A DNA stretch of 64,000 nucleotides from Papilionanthe hookeriana x Papilionanthe teres. Taxonomy: Eukaryota; Streptophyta; Magnoliopsida; Asparagales; Orchidaceae. Shown here piece after piece: positions 47,267 to 58,815 of this stretch. Within the stretch, counting starts at the first letter, position 1. Each line of letters begins with the position of its first letter. The stretch spans positions 34,061,270 through 34,125,269 of the forward strand of contig CM040422.1 in the NCBI GenBank assembly GCA_022702705.1, written 5' to 3'. A program made the position numbers and the translations under genes. The notes under the pieces were generated by a model. That model made no database searches. It was given only the letters and a program-made list of their open reading frames with translations, and was not told the origin of the DNA.

Positions 47267-49361
47267 TTACTTATTGAAATTTTAATCCAGAAGGAATCAT
47301 TTGTCGGGCCCGTGACGTTAAAATCAAGCGCTTTCTGGGATGCAACCCATAGTTATCAGTGTGCTATGATTTAGTGTGCTTGAGAGTCACGATTGTTAGT
47401 ATCGTATGGTGCTTGCTTTAGAGTGGATTGACTTGATCTTTATGTGTCATTATGGATTGATCAGTTTGATTGATGATTGGTAGATGTTTGGATTATTCGT
47501 GCTTTGATCTGATCTATGTTTGTATCATGAGGGAGGTGATTCCTTAACTTCTTATTATGGATAGACTTGTATGTTCTCTTGTAGTAGTTGGATTGATGAG
47601 TTCACTATGACTCGGGTCTTACCCGGACTTGAGTTTTACAGGAGTATCATGAATTCAAATAGTGTTAGATCCATCTTACTTTTATTACTTTCTTTTTCTA
47701 ACTTTGTTTTCATTTGGTAGAAGTCGCGAACCTATTTGATGAAGAACATTAGGATGATCTTACACTACGATTTATAACTGTTAAAGGTGCTTAATTAAAG
47801 GGATTAGATGATGCCTGAGATTGGTGCCTAGGAACCAATTTATCAGGGATATTCTTATCTTTGGGATTATAATCTATAAAACCATTTAAAATGCACCTTA
47901 TTTATCTGTGTAGTGATTCAGTTAGAAATTGGAAGTAAATTAATGAGATGTGATAAGTTAATGGAAGAATTGACTTCATTTATCTTATGTGTTTATGTTT
48001 GTGTTACAACTTTACATAAGACTTGAAGAACATTTTTATATTCCCTTGCTGATACCTGCTATGTTAGTTAAACTTTTATTTAGTGAATTTCATTCTGGCA
48101 TGATTAGTTTAGATTTACTTGCTGCTACATATTGTTCTGTCCTAATGAATAACTGTAAATGGTTTTGATAGACATGTGTGGTAGAGAGAATTTATAAATT
48201 GTTTTTCTTCCTGCTTATATTTTCTGTACTGAATGCTATATATGTTAAAAACCAAGTTCGGGGGTAGGAAGAAAAATAAAAAATTAATGTGAAAATACTT
48301 CCTTTTAGTGTAATTTTATTACAAGCATGTTTTAGGTTGGATTTACTTTCTCCTACAGTCATTCTATCATGATTATGCATTTATATGAATTTGATAGGAT
48401 GTTGTAGTGGTAAGTAGATTCAACTTTTACTTTTTCTTCCTGCTATATTTTATGGAATTAATTGCAAAATATTTTAAGATTTAAGCTTGAGGGGAAGAAA
48501 AATATTAACTCTTATTTGTTCTCAATTGTTATATTTTCAAAAATTATTAGCATAACTTCTGGCAGTTGAACCTCGCTTGAGATAACTAAAACTTTTTATT
48601 TCAGTTGAATATTATGGAAGGATTGGATGAAAGTTTTTAGTAATATTTGGTATGAAAGAATTTGATTACAGTTCACTATTTAAAGTAAAGAAAACTGTAT
48701 TTTTGAAATGTTAAGAGACTTAAAATATTGTGTTTTAAGAAGAGATTGTGACTTTATGATGAATAATAAAGCTCATACCTAATTATAAAGTAAGGATGTG
48801 TTTCAAGTTTGAACTTTAGAAAGAGGAGAGTGAAGTTCAAAATCATTACAAACTATCCAGATATAGTAATCCTCGTTAAAAAAAAAGAGGAAAAGAAAAG
48901 AAAAGAAATGAAGAATTGAAAAACAATCCCAAAAAAAAGAAAAAGAAAAAGAAAAAAAATATTTATGAGGAGAAGCTTGAGGAGATGCCTAATAAAAAAT
49001 TGGCTTCACTTGAGTCACTCTAAAGGGAGAACTTGATTTTATTTCTGAATTTATATTTAAAGTATTGGCCTACATTCTGATGAAGTTTGCATGAACTCTT
49101 TTTTCACATAATCTTTCAAGACACTCTTAATGTGATAAATTATTGTTTATCTTGACATAAATAGAAGACTAGAACCCTTAGACTTGATTGCTGAATATTC
49201 TTATACCTGTAGTGTTAACCTGAGTTACTGAATTTCTTTCTAAAATTCTAACCAATATATTTTTTTGAATGAAAAATTTTAATGTCTTACAGGTGAAAAG
49301 TACATTGCCTTAAGTTATATTTTTATGTTGTAAAAGGGTTACTTGAGGACAAGTAACAGTT
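47267..49361 (+). other. 3' untranslated region of Athila #2
   Basis: 2.1 kb with no ORF3. Starts with the Athila post-pol motif (47305-47350). PPT-like tracts recur: AAGTTCGGGGGTAGGAAG (48254), AAGCTTGAGGGGAAG (48484), AAGCTTGAGGAGATG (48972), before the true one at 49362. A GAAAA-rich stretch lies at 48875-48960. Confidence 0.7.
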
Positions 49362-49376
49362 AAGTTTGGGGGATTT
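49362..49376 (+). promoter_or_regulatory. polypurine tract of Athila #2
   Basis: AAGTTTGGGGGATTT directly before the 3' LTR; primes second-strand synthesis. Confidence 0.85.
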
Positions 49377-51296
49377 TGATGCACCAAAAATATATACGCT
49401 TTTTGCTATATGATTTTACTCATTTCTGGTGATATTACAATTTAAATGAAGATATTATGTTTGTTTTTTTGTTTTAGGTACAAAAATGGTGATTGGAGCA
49501 AAAAGAAGAAAAAACGGTGCAATTTGGAGCAAAAACGAGCAAGAAATGAAATTTTGGCTTGACACCCTTCGATAAGTCTTTCTATACTTAATCTCTTTTA
49601 CACCTCTTGCATATTTTTAAATAAGATTACACTTTAAAGAAATATTATTTTTATGCTTATTTTGTAGGGCTATCTGTTAGGAACGCAACGCAACTGAAAC
49701 AGAGCAAACCGGAGCTGAAACGGAGCCAAATGGAGCAAAATGGTGGAGCTACGCAGGATGGGCGCTAGGGGCGCCCAAACTGGCGCCTGAAACCCGAGAG
49801 CACCAAAAATAGGGCGCCGACAGCACTCTATTCAGCGACGGCGGCGCACGAGATGGCCTGGATGCGATATTGGGCGGTTTTTGGCCAAATACATTGAATC
49901 TGAAAGCTTTTTGGAGGGTTTCTTCATGCACCTCTTGGGAAATTCGTCCCTACTCTATTTTAAACTGAATTTGAAGCCAAAAATTAAGAAGAGATGTTAG
50001 AAAGAACTTGGAGAATTCTCAGAGATTTTAGAATAGGAGTAAAAATATAGATTTCTACCTTTTTGGAGAGATTGGTGACGGGATTTTGAGAGAATCTGTA
50101 AAGGAATGTCCTAGCATTGCATGGATCCGCGAGAGACTTTGTGGGAGAGATTTTCATCTTCTTTCAAGGGGAAAACGTTAAGTATTGTGCTCTTCATTAT
50201 CTTATGATTTTGTAAATACTTATTTTATTGATTTGCTTTGAAATGAAGTTTTCCGTTGTGTTTTCTTCGTGCCTTGCGATGTATTTCTCTTACTCTTCCT
50301 TCTTATTTGGAAGTACTGGCATATGAAGTTTATGCCATTGTTTTTATTCTACTTTTCTTTTGCAATGAGTAGGATTCATGTTTAGGATATTGAGATACAT
50401 TTTAGAAGAAGTTTTATATATAAATGTGATGGTTTTTACTTGCACTTCATTTACATTGCAATTAAGGACAGTTGTAATGTTAAAATTTTTTGTGAAAACA
50501 TACGATCTGAGAGGGTTATGCATTCTACAACTAAGTATGAACCACATTCAAATTCCATGGATGGTAAGTTCATGGGGATTGAATGCAAATAAATAGGGAA
50601 ATATAATTATGGGACGTAGAAGTGGAGATTTTAGAGTGACAGACTAAAATTCCCAATTCGGTCCTATTGTTTGAGTACAGAAGCGGAGATGCTAGCCCTC
50701 AGGAGAGGGTAACGTGGGAGCTCCGAAGTGAGAGCCGGTATCCTCTCAGTCTAGCTACGGATTTAGTAAAAAAGCATAGGATTAGTCAATGTTCTTTATG
50801 CTTGGACCAAAGGGTAAAGAATATGATTGCTCCTATTTGACACATACAATATTCAATGCATCTCATTCCTATACATTATCCATTTCATTACTTAAGAATA
50901 ATAGTTTTTAGTATCTCAAAATTCTCCAAACCAATTCATCCAAAAAAGGTTATATTTAGAATTATTATTTAAATTTAGTTATAGTTACTATCTTTACATT
51001 TAATATTTGCATTTAAGAGTAGTTATGATTCTTACATATAACCATACCTTTAGGAGTACTTGTTAGAAAAATCACTTATATCGACCTTCCAATCTAAAGT
51101 CTGATAATTGTAGACTAGTATTTAACTAAGAATCTCTTATCTCACTTCCCTGTAGGATCAATAAAAGGGACTCCATTAGAGCCCTGTATTACTTGATACG
51201 ATACGTATACTTGCGTTTGAAATTGTGACTTTACAAAATCATTATAAATATATAAATCCAAGGTCATAAATTCTTATATATAAAAAAGTCGCATCA
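49377..51296 (+). repeat. 3' LTR of Athila #2 (1920 bp)
   Basis: Same ends as the 5' LTR (TGATGCAC...GTCGCATCA), with about 90-97 extra bp at 49550-49645 that start and end at an AGAAAT direct repeat. The simplest reading is a slippage or recombination deletion in the 5' LTR. Palindrome-like motifs at 49758-49855. Confidence 0.9.
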
Positions 51297-53028
51297 CCCT
51301 TAAAGGTCCAAAATGCCCAAATTACCCCTAATTTCCATCAAATTGATTTTAATCTAACCCAATTTCAATTCTAAATCAAAATTCATCATGACCAATCTCA
51401 ATTGAAACCAAAATTTCAAGCCCAAATTCCAAGTCTAAGTGAATTGCCCCAAATTAACCATATCTCCAAATTCCTTCAAATTGAACTTCATAAGCAATCC
51501 AATTTCCCCAAATTTAAATTCTAAACTCTCCATGACATCCCTCTAGACCAATTTTAAACCTCTATTGGACTATACCCAAACTCAGACCTAACCTAAATCA
51601 AACCCAAATCAAAATACCCAATTTTGCCCCATAAATTTTAAATCTCCCAAATTGAACTCCGCAAAACCTCAATTTTTAATCCAATTGAACTCTAAACTAC
51701 TCATGACAATATCCTATATCTTTTTGAATAATCAATTGAGCTTAATATAAACCTTAGCCAAGCTGAAACCTAAGTTCAAACCAAAACCCTGATTTTTAAC
51801 CCAAATCCTAAATTTGACCAAACCCATTGAAATTGACCAACCCATGGTCACCATGGCCAACTTCTAAACCCAAGGGACTAGCCTAGATCCACCTAGCCCA
51901 AGCTACTTGAGCCATGGACCAAAAGTCCCTTGAATTGGGGGATTTCTTCCTAAAAATGACTAAGCCAAGGAGATCTTGGCCCCAACCATCAAACCACCCA
52001 AAGTTCATAACCATTAAACTCTCTTCGTTCACCTGACCACCATAGCCACCAGCCCTGGCTTGGCCAGTAGGCCTAGTCCTCGGAGAACCCAAAACAGAGA
52101 GAGCCCCCTATGGAGTTTGAACTCAATTCCACCCATCTAAACTGTCTCACTCCTATTGGACACTTGCGATGTTTAGCCCTCTACCTCAGCAACCTTTTGC
52201 ACCCACTGACCAGCCCTGATGGTCACCATGGCTGTGCCTATTTAAACTTCACCCCCTCACGATCAAATGAGGAGAGTGTACAAAACTTAGGGGGAACTCT
52301 GCCAAATTGCTCCCACAGATTCTAAAAGCCTTCATAAACTTAACCCAACCATTTTCCGGCCATCTCCATCACTGCTCGAGACCAATTTTGCTACCCAAAA
52401 TTAGGCCAGAAATAAGACATACCACCAAGCTCCACAAAATTCCAAATTGACTCGCTTCTCACCTTCACCAGAGTAAGAGAATAAGTTTCCTACAGAAAAC
52501 CTGATCTCCGAGCCACTCTTTCCCTAACTTTCACATCTGCCTTTCCACTTGCTGGAGGAGTTTTGAACCAGACCTTTTGCCAGATCAAATTGACACATCC
52601 AAGAGGTTCACCAAACTCCACTGAAGCTTTTGAAAGCATTCGTATGAGGTCACACCTCTTGGACAAAGGTATTGAACTATTCCTCCAAATCGAGCTCGGT
52701 ATGGTCTTTTGTGAAGAAGATCTTAATGTCATGCATGATAAACTGTATGGATGTGTTCGTCTGGACTAGATGAAGCTTTAGAAATAAACCACATGTGATT
52801 TGGTTGTGTAGTGAGAGATCTTAGGTCTAGAAGTTAGGCGGCTCACGGGATACATCAGATGGGGATGAAGATGGAGAGTCATCCGATCGCATGTGTATCG
52901 GACGGACGACGCTGATGCAGTTGGATGACGGGACTAGGCATAAAGAGAGGCTAATGAGGCGCTGATGCAGAAGGTGGCATTGACTAGAGGAGCTATAAGC
53001 AGAGCTTCAGAGCTGCCGAGGATGACAC
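51297..53028. other. unassigned flank between Athila #2 and #3
   Basis: CCCAAATT/CCAATTT low-complexity sequence to about 51850, then mixed composition. A frame of 68 codons at 52563-52769 (..RMRSHLLDKGIELFLQIELGMVF..) has no recognised domain. It continues the sequence seen left of 42188. Confidence 0.4.
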
Positions 53029-54510
53029 GGTGATCACAGAAAAATATATTAAGAAATTCATATCTAATTTTGATGAAATTGCACTTTAAAGAAAGGTATT
53101 TTTTTTATTTTACTGCAGGAATGAAGATTTATAAGTGATGGAAGCAAAAAGCATGAAATAGAGCGAATTTGGATCAAAAATGAAAAAATTCATGTAAATG
53201 AACTAAGTCGCCGACGGCGAGATCGAGGCCGCCGACGGCGAGATCATGAGGAGAATTTCTGAAGGAATTATAACTACCTCGCCGACAGCGAGCCTGAGCC
53301 CGCCGACAGCGAGATTGCGCAGTTTAAAGACCTTCTAGAAGCCCCGCTGATGGCGAGGTCATTTCTCGCCGACGGCGAGATAGTTCAAAATGCAAAATAC
53401 ATTGAACCTGAAAGCTTTTTGAAGAAGTGTTTACGCATCCCTTGGAACTTTGCCTACCTCTATAAATAGAGGCCGAATTCTAGTGTCATTTGTGTGAGTC
53501 ATTGGTGTGTCTCTTGAGTCTTCAGTGTGTCTATTTAGAGAGTCTATTTGTGTTTGTGTGCTAATTTAAGAGTTTTAGAGTATAATTAGTGAGTTAGAAG
53601 TGTGCTGTACTAGAAGGAAAAGTCAAAGGAACTTCGAGGAGTACGCTTCGGGAGGAAATTAAGATAAGTATCTTTGTTTATTGTTGTTAACTTTAAATGA
53701 AATCCATGCTTTGTTTTATTCTCATGCATTCTGAGTAGTTTTCTTAGTCTTTCTCCTTGTTTATGAAAATTATGTGAAATGATGAAATTAAATAGAAGTA
53801 CCTAATATATTAAAATAAGTTGTGATAATTTTTACTTAAAAATTAATTTACTTTCAATCTGGCCAATTGATTTGTTAAAATATGTTAAATTATCAACTAT
53901 AGTAAAAATTACATCCAATATTCAGGGAAGTCAAAAGCCTTGGAAGGAGGGTGCAAATAAATAGGGAAATATTATTTATCGGACGTAGAATTGGACATTT
54001 TAGTGTGACGGACTAAAATATTCAATTTGGTCCTATTGTTTGAGAGTCGAAATGTAGACGTTAGCCCTCGAGTGAGGGGAACGTGGGAGCTCGAAGTGGC
54101 AGCCAGTATCCTCCCAGCCTAGCCACAAATTCAGTAATCAAACATAGGATTAGTCAATGTTCTTTGCACCTGGACCAAAGGGTAAAGAATAGGAATGCTC
54201 CTATTTATTACAATACAATTCAAAAATTCTAATTAGATTCATCATTCACTTAATTTTCTAAAAATAAGGAGAAGGATACTTTTTCTGAATTATTTAAATC
54301 AACTTTATTTCAAGCATTAGTTTACTTTAGTTGCTTTAGTTACTTTAAATTTACGATTACTATATTAGTAAGTAATTCCTTTAAATTTTAGCTGATACAA
54401 ATCGGTTAAAAACTTCCTTGTGGGATTGATAACTAGGACTCCACTAGAGCCCTATATTACTTGATACGTATACTTGCGTAGAATCCACATTAAACATTCC
54501 ATCATAAAAT

Positions 54511-54565
<55 letters not shown>

Positions 54566-54574
54566 GCGGGATCA
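53029..54574 (+). repeat. 5' LTR of Athila #3 (1546 bp)
   Basis: Start TGATCACAGAAAAATAT aligned with the starts of the other Athila LTRs; shared blocks are TTGCACTTTAAAG, GGTATTTT and GGAAGCAAAAAG. It ends GCGGGATCA after a (TA)n tract (54514-54561). Six CTCGCCGACGGCGAG-type palindromes at 53208-53378. The end of the palindrome region is followed by AAATACATTGAACCTGAAAGCTTTTTG, shared with Athila #2. Confidence 0.85.
53208..53378. repeat. CTCGCCGACGGCGAG palindrome array in LTR #3
   Basis: Near-perfect palindromes at 53208, 53230, 53278, 53300, 53344 and 53364; several occur as pairs spaced 20-22 bp. Confidence 0.9.
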
Positions 54575-54579
54575 AGTTT

Positions 54580-54654
54580 TTGGTGCCGTTGCTATTAACA
54601 TAATTTGCAAACATATAAAAAGTGGGTCAAGTTTTTAGCGCCGTTGCCGGGGAA
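54580..54654 (+). promoter_or_regulatory. duplicated primer binding site, Athila #3
   Basis: AAGTTTTTGGTGCCGTTGC (54574-54592) follows the LTR directly. A second, better copy, AAGTTTTTAGCGCCGTTGCC plus GGGGAA (54629-54654), lies 55 bp on, preceded by GTGGGTC. The second fits tRNA-Asp with one mismatch (A for G); the first is shorter and mismatched. Confidence 0.75.
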
Positions 54655-54705
54655 GTAATGAAATTATTTACTAGAGTAATAGACTATTTTATTTTATAAA
54701 ATTGT

Positions 54706-56540
54706 ATGCGAAAATTTGGAAACGAAAATTTAATACCTTACGATTCAGAATTAGAGCGTACAATTAAAAGAATTAGAAAACAAAAAAAGAGAAATTATAA
54801 ATTTAAAACAAATGACAAATATTCTTGAAAATGAAAATATCAATCAACAGAGACCATTAAGAGATTATGCCAATCCTACATTAGATAAAATTCATTTAAC
54901 TATTCAAAACCCTGATGAAGCTGCTAATTCATTTGAACTTAAACCTACAATTATCCAAATTACAAAACAATCAATTTAGTGGTTCACCTACTGAAGATCC
55001 TAATTTACATCTTGCTAGTTTTTTAGAACTATGTGTTACTTTCAAATATGAAGGAGTATCTAACGATGCTATTAGACTTAGACTTTTTCCTTTTTCTTTA
55101 AGGGATAAGGCTAAAATGTGGTTAAATTCATTAGCACCTGGATCTATTAAAACTTGGGGAGAGTTATCACAAAAATTTCTATCCAAATATTTTCCACCAT
55201 CTAAAACTGCTAAGCTTAGAATTGATATAACTTCTTTTGGTCAGTTTGATGGAGAATCAATATATGAAGCTTGGGGAGATTTAAAGAACTTCTTAGGAAA
55301 TGCCCACATCATGCGTTACCAGATTAGTTTATTATTCAAACTTTCTATAATGGATTAGTAGGATCTTTAAGATCAATCATCGATGTCATCTTCCTGGAGG
55401 ATCATTAATGTCAAAACCATTTGATGAAGCCTATGCACTAATCGAAGAAATGGCAACCAATAATTTTCAATGGCCTGCTGATAGAATGAATCCGAAAAAG
55501 ATAGCTAGTATTCATGAAAATGATGCAATATCTATGTTAGCTTCGCAAATCGCTGTTGTATCTAAAAAATTAGATCATTTTGGAATGAATTACTCTCCAA
55601 CTATATTAGAAGAAAATTCTTCTGGACAACTTATAGAATCCCAATCTCAATATGAAACTATAAATGAAATTAATAACAAACCCAATAATCCTTATGCGAA
55701 TTATTATAATCCTGGATGGAAAAATCATCCTAATTTTAATTGGAATAATAACACAACTAATCAACCGTGGATGAATAACATAACACAACCATTAGGAAAT
55801 CCCTCTAATCAAGGAAATTCTAATTATAAACCTAATTATCCACCTGGATTTAATAATAATAACCCACAATTTAAAGATAAGAAATTATCAATAGAAGAAT
55901 TAATATTAAATATGGGTCAACATTTACAAAATCAAGGAAATCAATTGCAAATACAAGGTAACCAATTACAAAATCAAGGAACAGCTTTTAAAAATATTGA
56001 AACTCAACTTGGACATATCGCTACCGCACTTAATAATATAATACCTGGAACATTTCCTAGTAATGTGGAAATAAATCCCAAAGACAAGGGAAATGAACAA
56101 ATTAAAGCAATACAATTACGAAGTGGAAAAGAATTAGAATCTCGAATTCCGAAAGAACTTGAAAGTCAAAAAGAGTAAGTGGAAATTGAAAAGGAAAAGA
56201 ATCAACAAGATCCAAACTTAGAAAATCCTTTAATACCAATGAAAATTTACGTTGAAAAACCTCCACCACCATTTCCTCAACGATTAATTCAACATAAAAA
56301 AGATAAACGAGTTGCTAAATTCCTTGAAATTACGAAGAAATTAACAATAAATATTCCTTTTGTAGAAGCTTTAGAACGGATGCCAAACTATGTAAAATTC
56401 ATGAAAGATATTCTAAATAAAAAAAGAAAATTTACCGATAATGAAATGGTCGCACTTAGTGAAGAGTGTAGTGCTTATTATTCGAAAAAAATTTCTGAAA
56501 AATTAAAAGATCTCGGTAGTTTCACTATACCCGCGTTATT
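54706..56540 (+). pseudogene. gag: Athila #3 gag, nearly complete, frameshifted
   Basis: MRKFGNENLIPYDSELERTIKR opens at 54706. In other frames follow LRDYANPTLDKIHLTIQN and ANSFELKPTIIQI (54860-54960), then NNQFSGSPTEDPNLHLASFLE..RLRLFPFSLRDKAKMWLNSLAPGSIKTWGEL (54960-55180). A 256-codon open frame (55408-56178) starts MSKPFDEAYALIEEMATNNFQWP and carries an Asn-rich tail with repeated NQGNQLQ and the IQLRSGKEL block. A TAA at 56176 is followed in frame by the VEKPPPPFPQRL linker. Breaks at about 54820, 54960, 55290 and 55380. Confidence 0.88.
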
Positions 56541-56940
56541 GGAGAAAAATTCTATGGAAAAGCTTTGTGTGACTTAGGAGCAAGCATCAATCTAATGCTT
56601 CATCAATTTTTAAGATATTAGGATTGGGAGAAATTTCACCTACTTCGGTAACTCTTCGGTTAGTCGATCATTCTGTTACATATCCTAAGGGAGTTATTGA
56701 AGATGTATTAGTAAAAGTGGATAAATTTATCTTCTCTGTAGATTTTATTGTCTTAGATATGGAAGAAGATAAAGAAATTCCTATTATTTTAGGAAGACCA
56801 TTTTTAGCCACTGGAAAAGCTATGATTGATGTTCAGAAAGGAGAATTAACTATGAGAGTAAATGACTAAAAATTAACTTTTAATATTGCTAAATCAATGA
56901 AATATCTTGCGCTAGAGAAAGATGATGAGTGTTTTCGAAT
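56520..56940 (+). pseudogene. Athila #3 aspartic protease
   Basis: The active-site motif CDLGASINLM is present in the frame reading 56563-56600, but the upstream and downstream pieces lie in other frames. Then VTLRLVDHSVTYPKGVIEDVLVKVDKF and EEDKEIPIILGRPFLATGKAMIDVQKGELTMRVND (56624-56869). It is the only one of the three Athila copies here with an unaltered Asp-Leu-Gly-Ala site. Confidence 0.82.
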
Positions 56941-57119
56941 GTAAGTACTCGATCGTTTACAAAAAGAACATTTTAAGGAATATTATGAAGAAAAATTAGA
57001 AAAAGAAAATACTGAATTAATTGAAAAAGCCGATATAAATGAAGAACTAGATTATATTCAAGAGAAATTTGAATTTTTGGATAACACAGAAAACACTGAA
57101 AAAAATATAGTTCCATCGA

Positions 57120-58150
57120 TTATTAAACCTCCTAAAGTTGATTTAAAAATGTTACTTAATCATTTAAAATATGCTTACTTATTTAATTCTTCAACTCTAC
57201 CAGTTATTATTTCATCTGAATTAAATGAATCTCAAGAATAAAAACTTTTAGATACTTTTAAAAAATATAAGAAAATTTTTGGTTGGACTTTAGCAGATAT
57301 TAAGGAATTAGTCCTTCAGTCTGTATGCACAGAATTATTTTAGATATGAACATAATCCTAAAGCAGATCCCCAAAGGAGATTAAATCCGATAATGAAAGA
57401 AGTAGTCAAGAAAGAAATTTTAAAATGGTTAGATAATGATATTATATATCCTATTTCTGACAGTGGTTGGGTAAGCCCAATTCATCGTGTACTACAGAAA
57501 GGAGGAGTGATCGTAAAAGCTAATGAAAATAATGATCTTATCCACTATAAGACAAGTTACTTGGATGGCGAATATGTATTGATTATACAAAATTAAACAC
57601 AGCCACCAGGAAAGATCACTTCCCTTTACCATTTCTAGACCAAATGTTAGATAGATTAGCCGGACATAAATATTTTTGTTTCTTAGATGGATATACTGGT
57701 TATCATCAAATACAAATTGCTCCTGAGGATTAAGAGAAAACTACATTTACTAGTCCTTATGGAACTTTCGCTTTTCGAAGGATGCCTTTTGGATTATGTA
57801 ATGCACCGCAACATTCCGAGAGATGTATGATGTCATATTTAGTTAATTAATTGATAATGGAATAGAAGTATTGATGGATGATTTCTCTGTATTTGGAACA
57901 ACATTTGACACATGCTTAAATAATCTTGAAAAAGTATTTCAAGTATGTGAGAAAACTAATTTAGTTCTTAATTGGGAGAAATACCAATTTATGGTTACAG
58001 GCGGCATTGTATTAGGGCATAAAATTTCGGAAAAGGGCATGGAAGTAGACCCTGCAAAAATTCAAGTTATAGCTAAATTACCGCCTCCAACTACGGTGAA
58101 AGGGGTAAGAAGTTTTCTTGGATATGCTGGATTCTACAGACGTTATATTA
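57120..58150 (+). pseudogene. Athila #3 reverse transcriptase, frameshifted
   Basis: Linker with HLKYAYLFNSSTLPVIISSELNE (57160), then VCMHRI (57320), VVKKEILKWLDNDIIYPISDSGWVSP (57400) and ATRKDHFPLPFLDQMLDRLAGHKY (57600). FLDGYTGYHQIQIAPED (57680, first catalytic Asp) and RRMPFGLCNAP (57780) follow, then MDDFSVFG (57872), the catalytic box in the (F/L)MDD form, and NLVLNWEKYQFMV..GIVLGHKISEKGMEVDPAK. Stops at 57730 and 57848 and several shifts. Confidence 0.87.
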
Positions 58151-58199
58151 AAGAGTTTTCAAAAATTACTAAACCTTTATGCCAAATTCTTGAAAAGGA

Positions 58200-58815
58200 T
58201 AAGAAATTTGAATTTACAACTGAATGCTTGAATGCTTTCGAATTATTAAAAAATAAATTAATTATAGCACCTATAATAGTTTCACCTAATTGGGAGAAAC
58301 CATTTGAGCTTATGTGTGATGCTAGTGATTATGCTATAGGAGCAGTTCTTGGGCATAGATATGATAAAATTTTCAAAGTTATATACTACGCTATTAAAAC
58401 TCTAAATAATGTCTGAAATAAATTATACGATTCATCGAAAGAGAATTATTAGCAGTTGTATATGCTTTTAATAAATTTCGGCATTATCTAATAGGAACTA
58501 AATGTATTGTACATACTGATCACTCGCTTTAAAGTATTTAATGCAAAAGAAAGATTCTAAACCAAGATTAATTAGATGGATATTATTAATGCAAGAATCG
58601 ATTTTGAGATCATTAACAAAAATGGAACTGATAATCAAATTGCGGATCATTTATCAAGATTAGAAAATCATGAATTATCTGATACTGATAATAAAATTTT
58701 AGACAGTTTTCCTGATGAAAAACTTTATAATATAAATGAGTGGAAATTACCTTGGTATGCTGATATAGTAAATTATATTGTAAGTGATATTTTACCACCT
58801 ATGTTAACTTTATAA
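58200..58815 (+). pseudogene. Athila #3 RNase H, frameshifted
   Basis: Removes the RNA strand during reverse transcription. FELMCDASDYAIGAVLG (58308, first Asp) is in the open frame ending 58416. In shifted frames follow KELLAVVYAFNKFRHYLIGTKCIVHTDHS (58440-58530) and KKDSKPRLIRW. Then the frame from 58576 carries DFEIINKNGTDNQIADHLSRLE, the usual tail. The connection to integrase continues as FIHDTKTYFWDEPYLYKQC. Confidence 0.85.

Larger units (their letters stand above)
42188..51296 (+). mobile_element. Athila #2, complete ends, gag-protease only
   Basis: Full LTR-to-LTR element of 9.1 kb flanked by the 5-bp duplication CCCTT (42183-42187 and 51297-51301). Order: 5' LTR 42188-44018, tRNA-Asp primer site, gag, protease, an unassigned open region, a long untranslated 3' region, polypurine tract, 3' LTR 49377-51296. 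Reverse transcriptase, RNase H, integrase and ORF3 are absent. Shortly after the unassigned region (about 47305) the sequence resumes at the post-integrase position of the Athila lineage (conserved GACGTTAAA..CAAGCGCTTT..GGG..GCAACCCATAG). It would need helper enzymes, so it is a non-autonomous derivative. Confidence 0.9.

Noticed and set aside
52563..52769. 68-codon frame considered as a retroelement gag or RNase H piece
   Set aside because: No diagnostic motif could be matched; left as unassigned sequence.
53205..53390. Spaced palindromic repeats considered as a CRISPR-like array
   Set aside because: Spacing is irregular and spacers are mostly a few bases; the sequence lies in a plant retrotransposon LTR with no cas genes.
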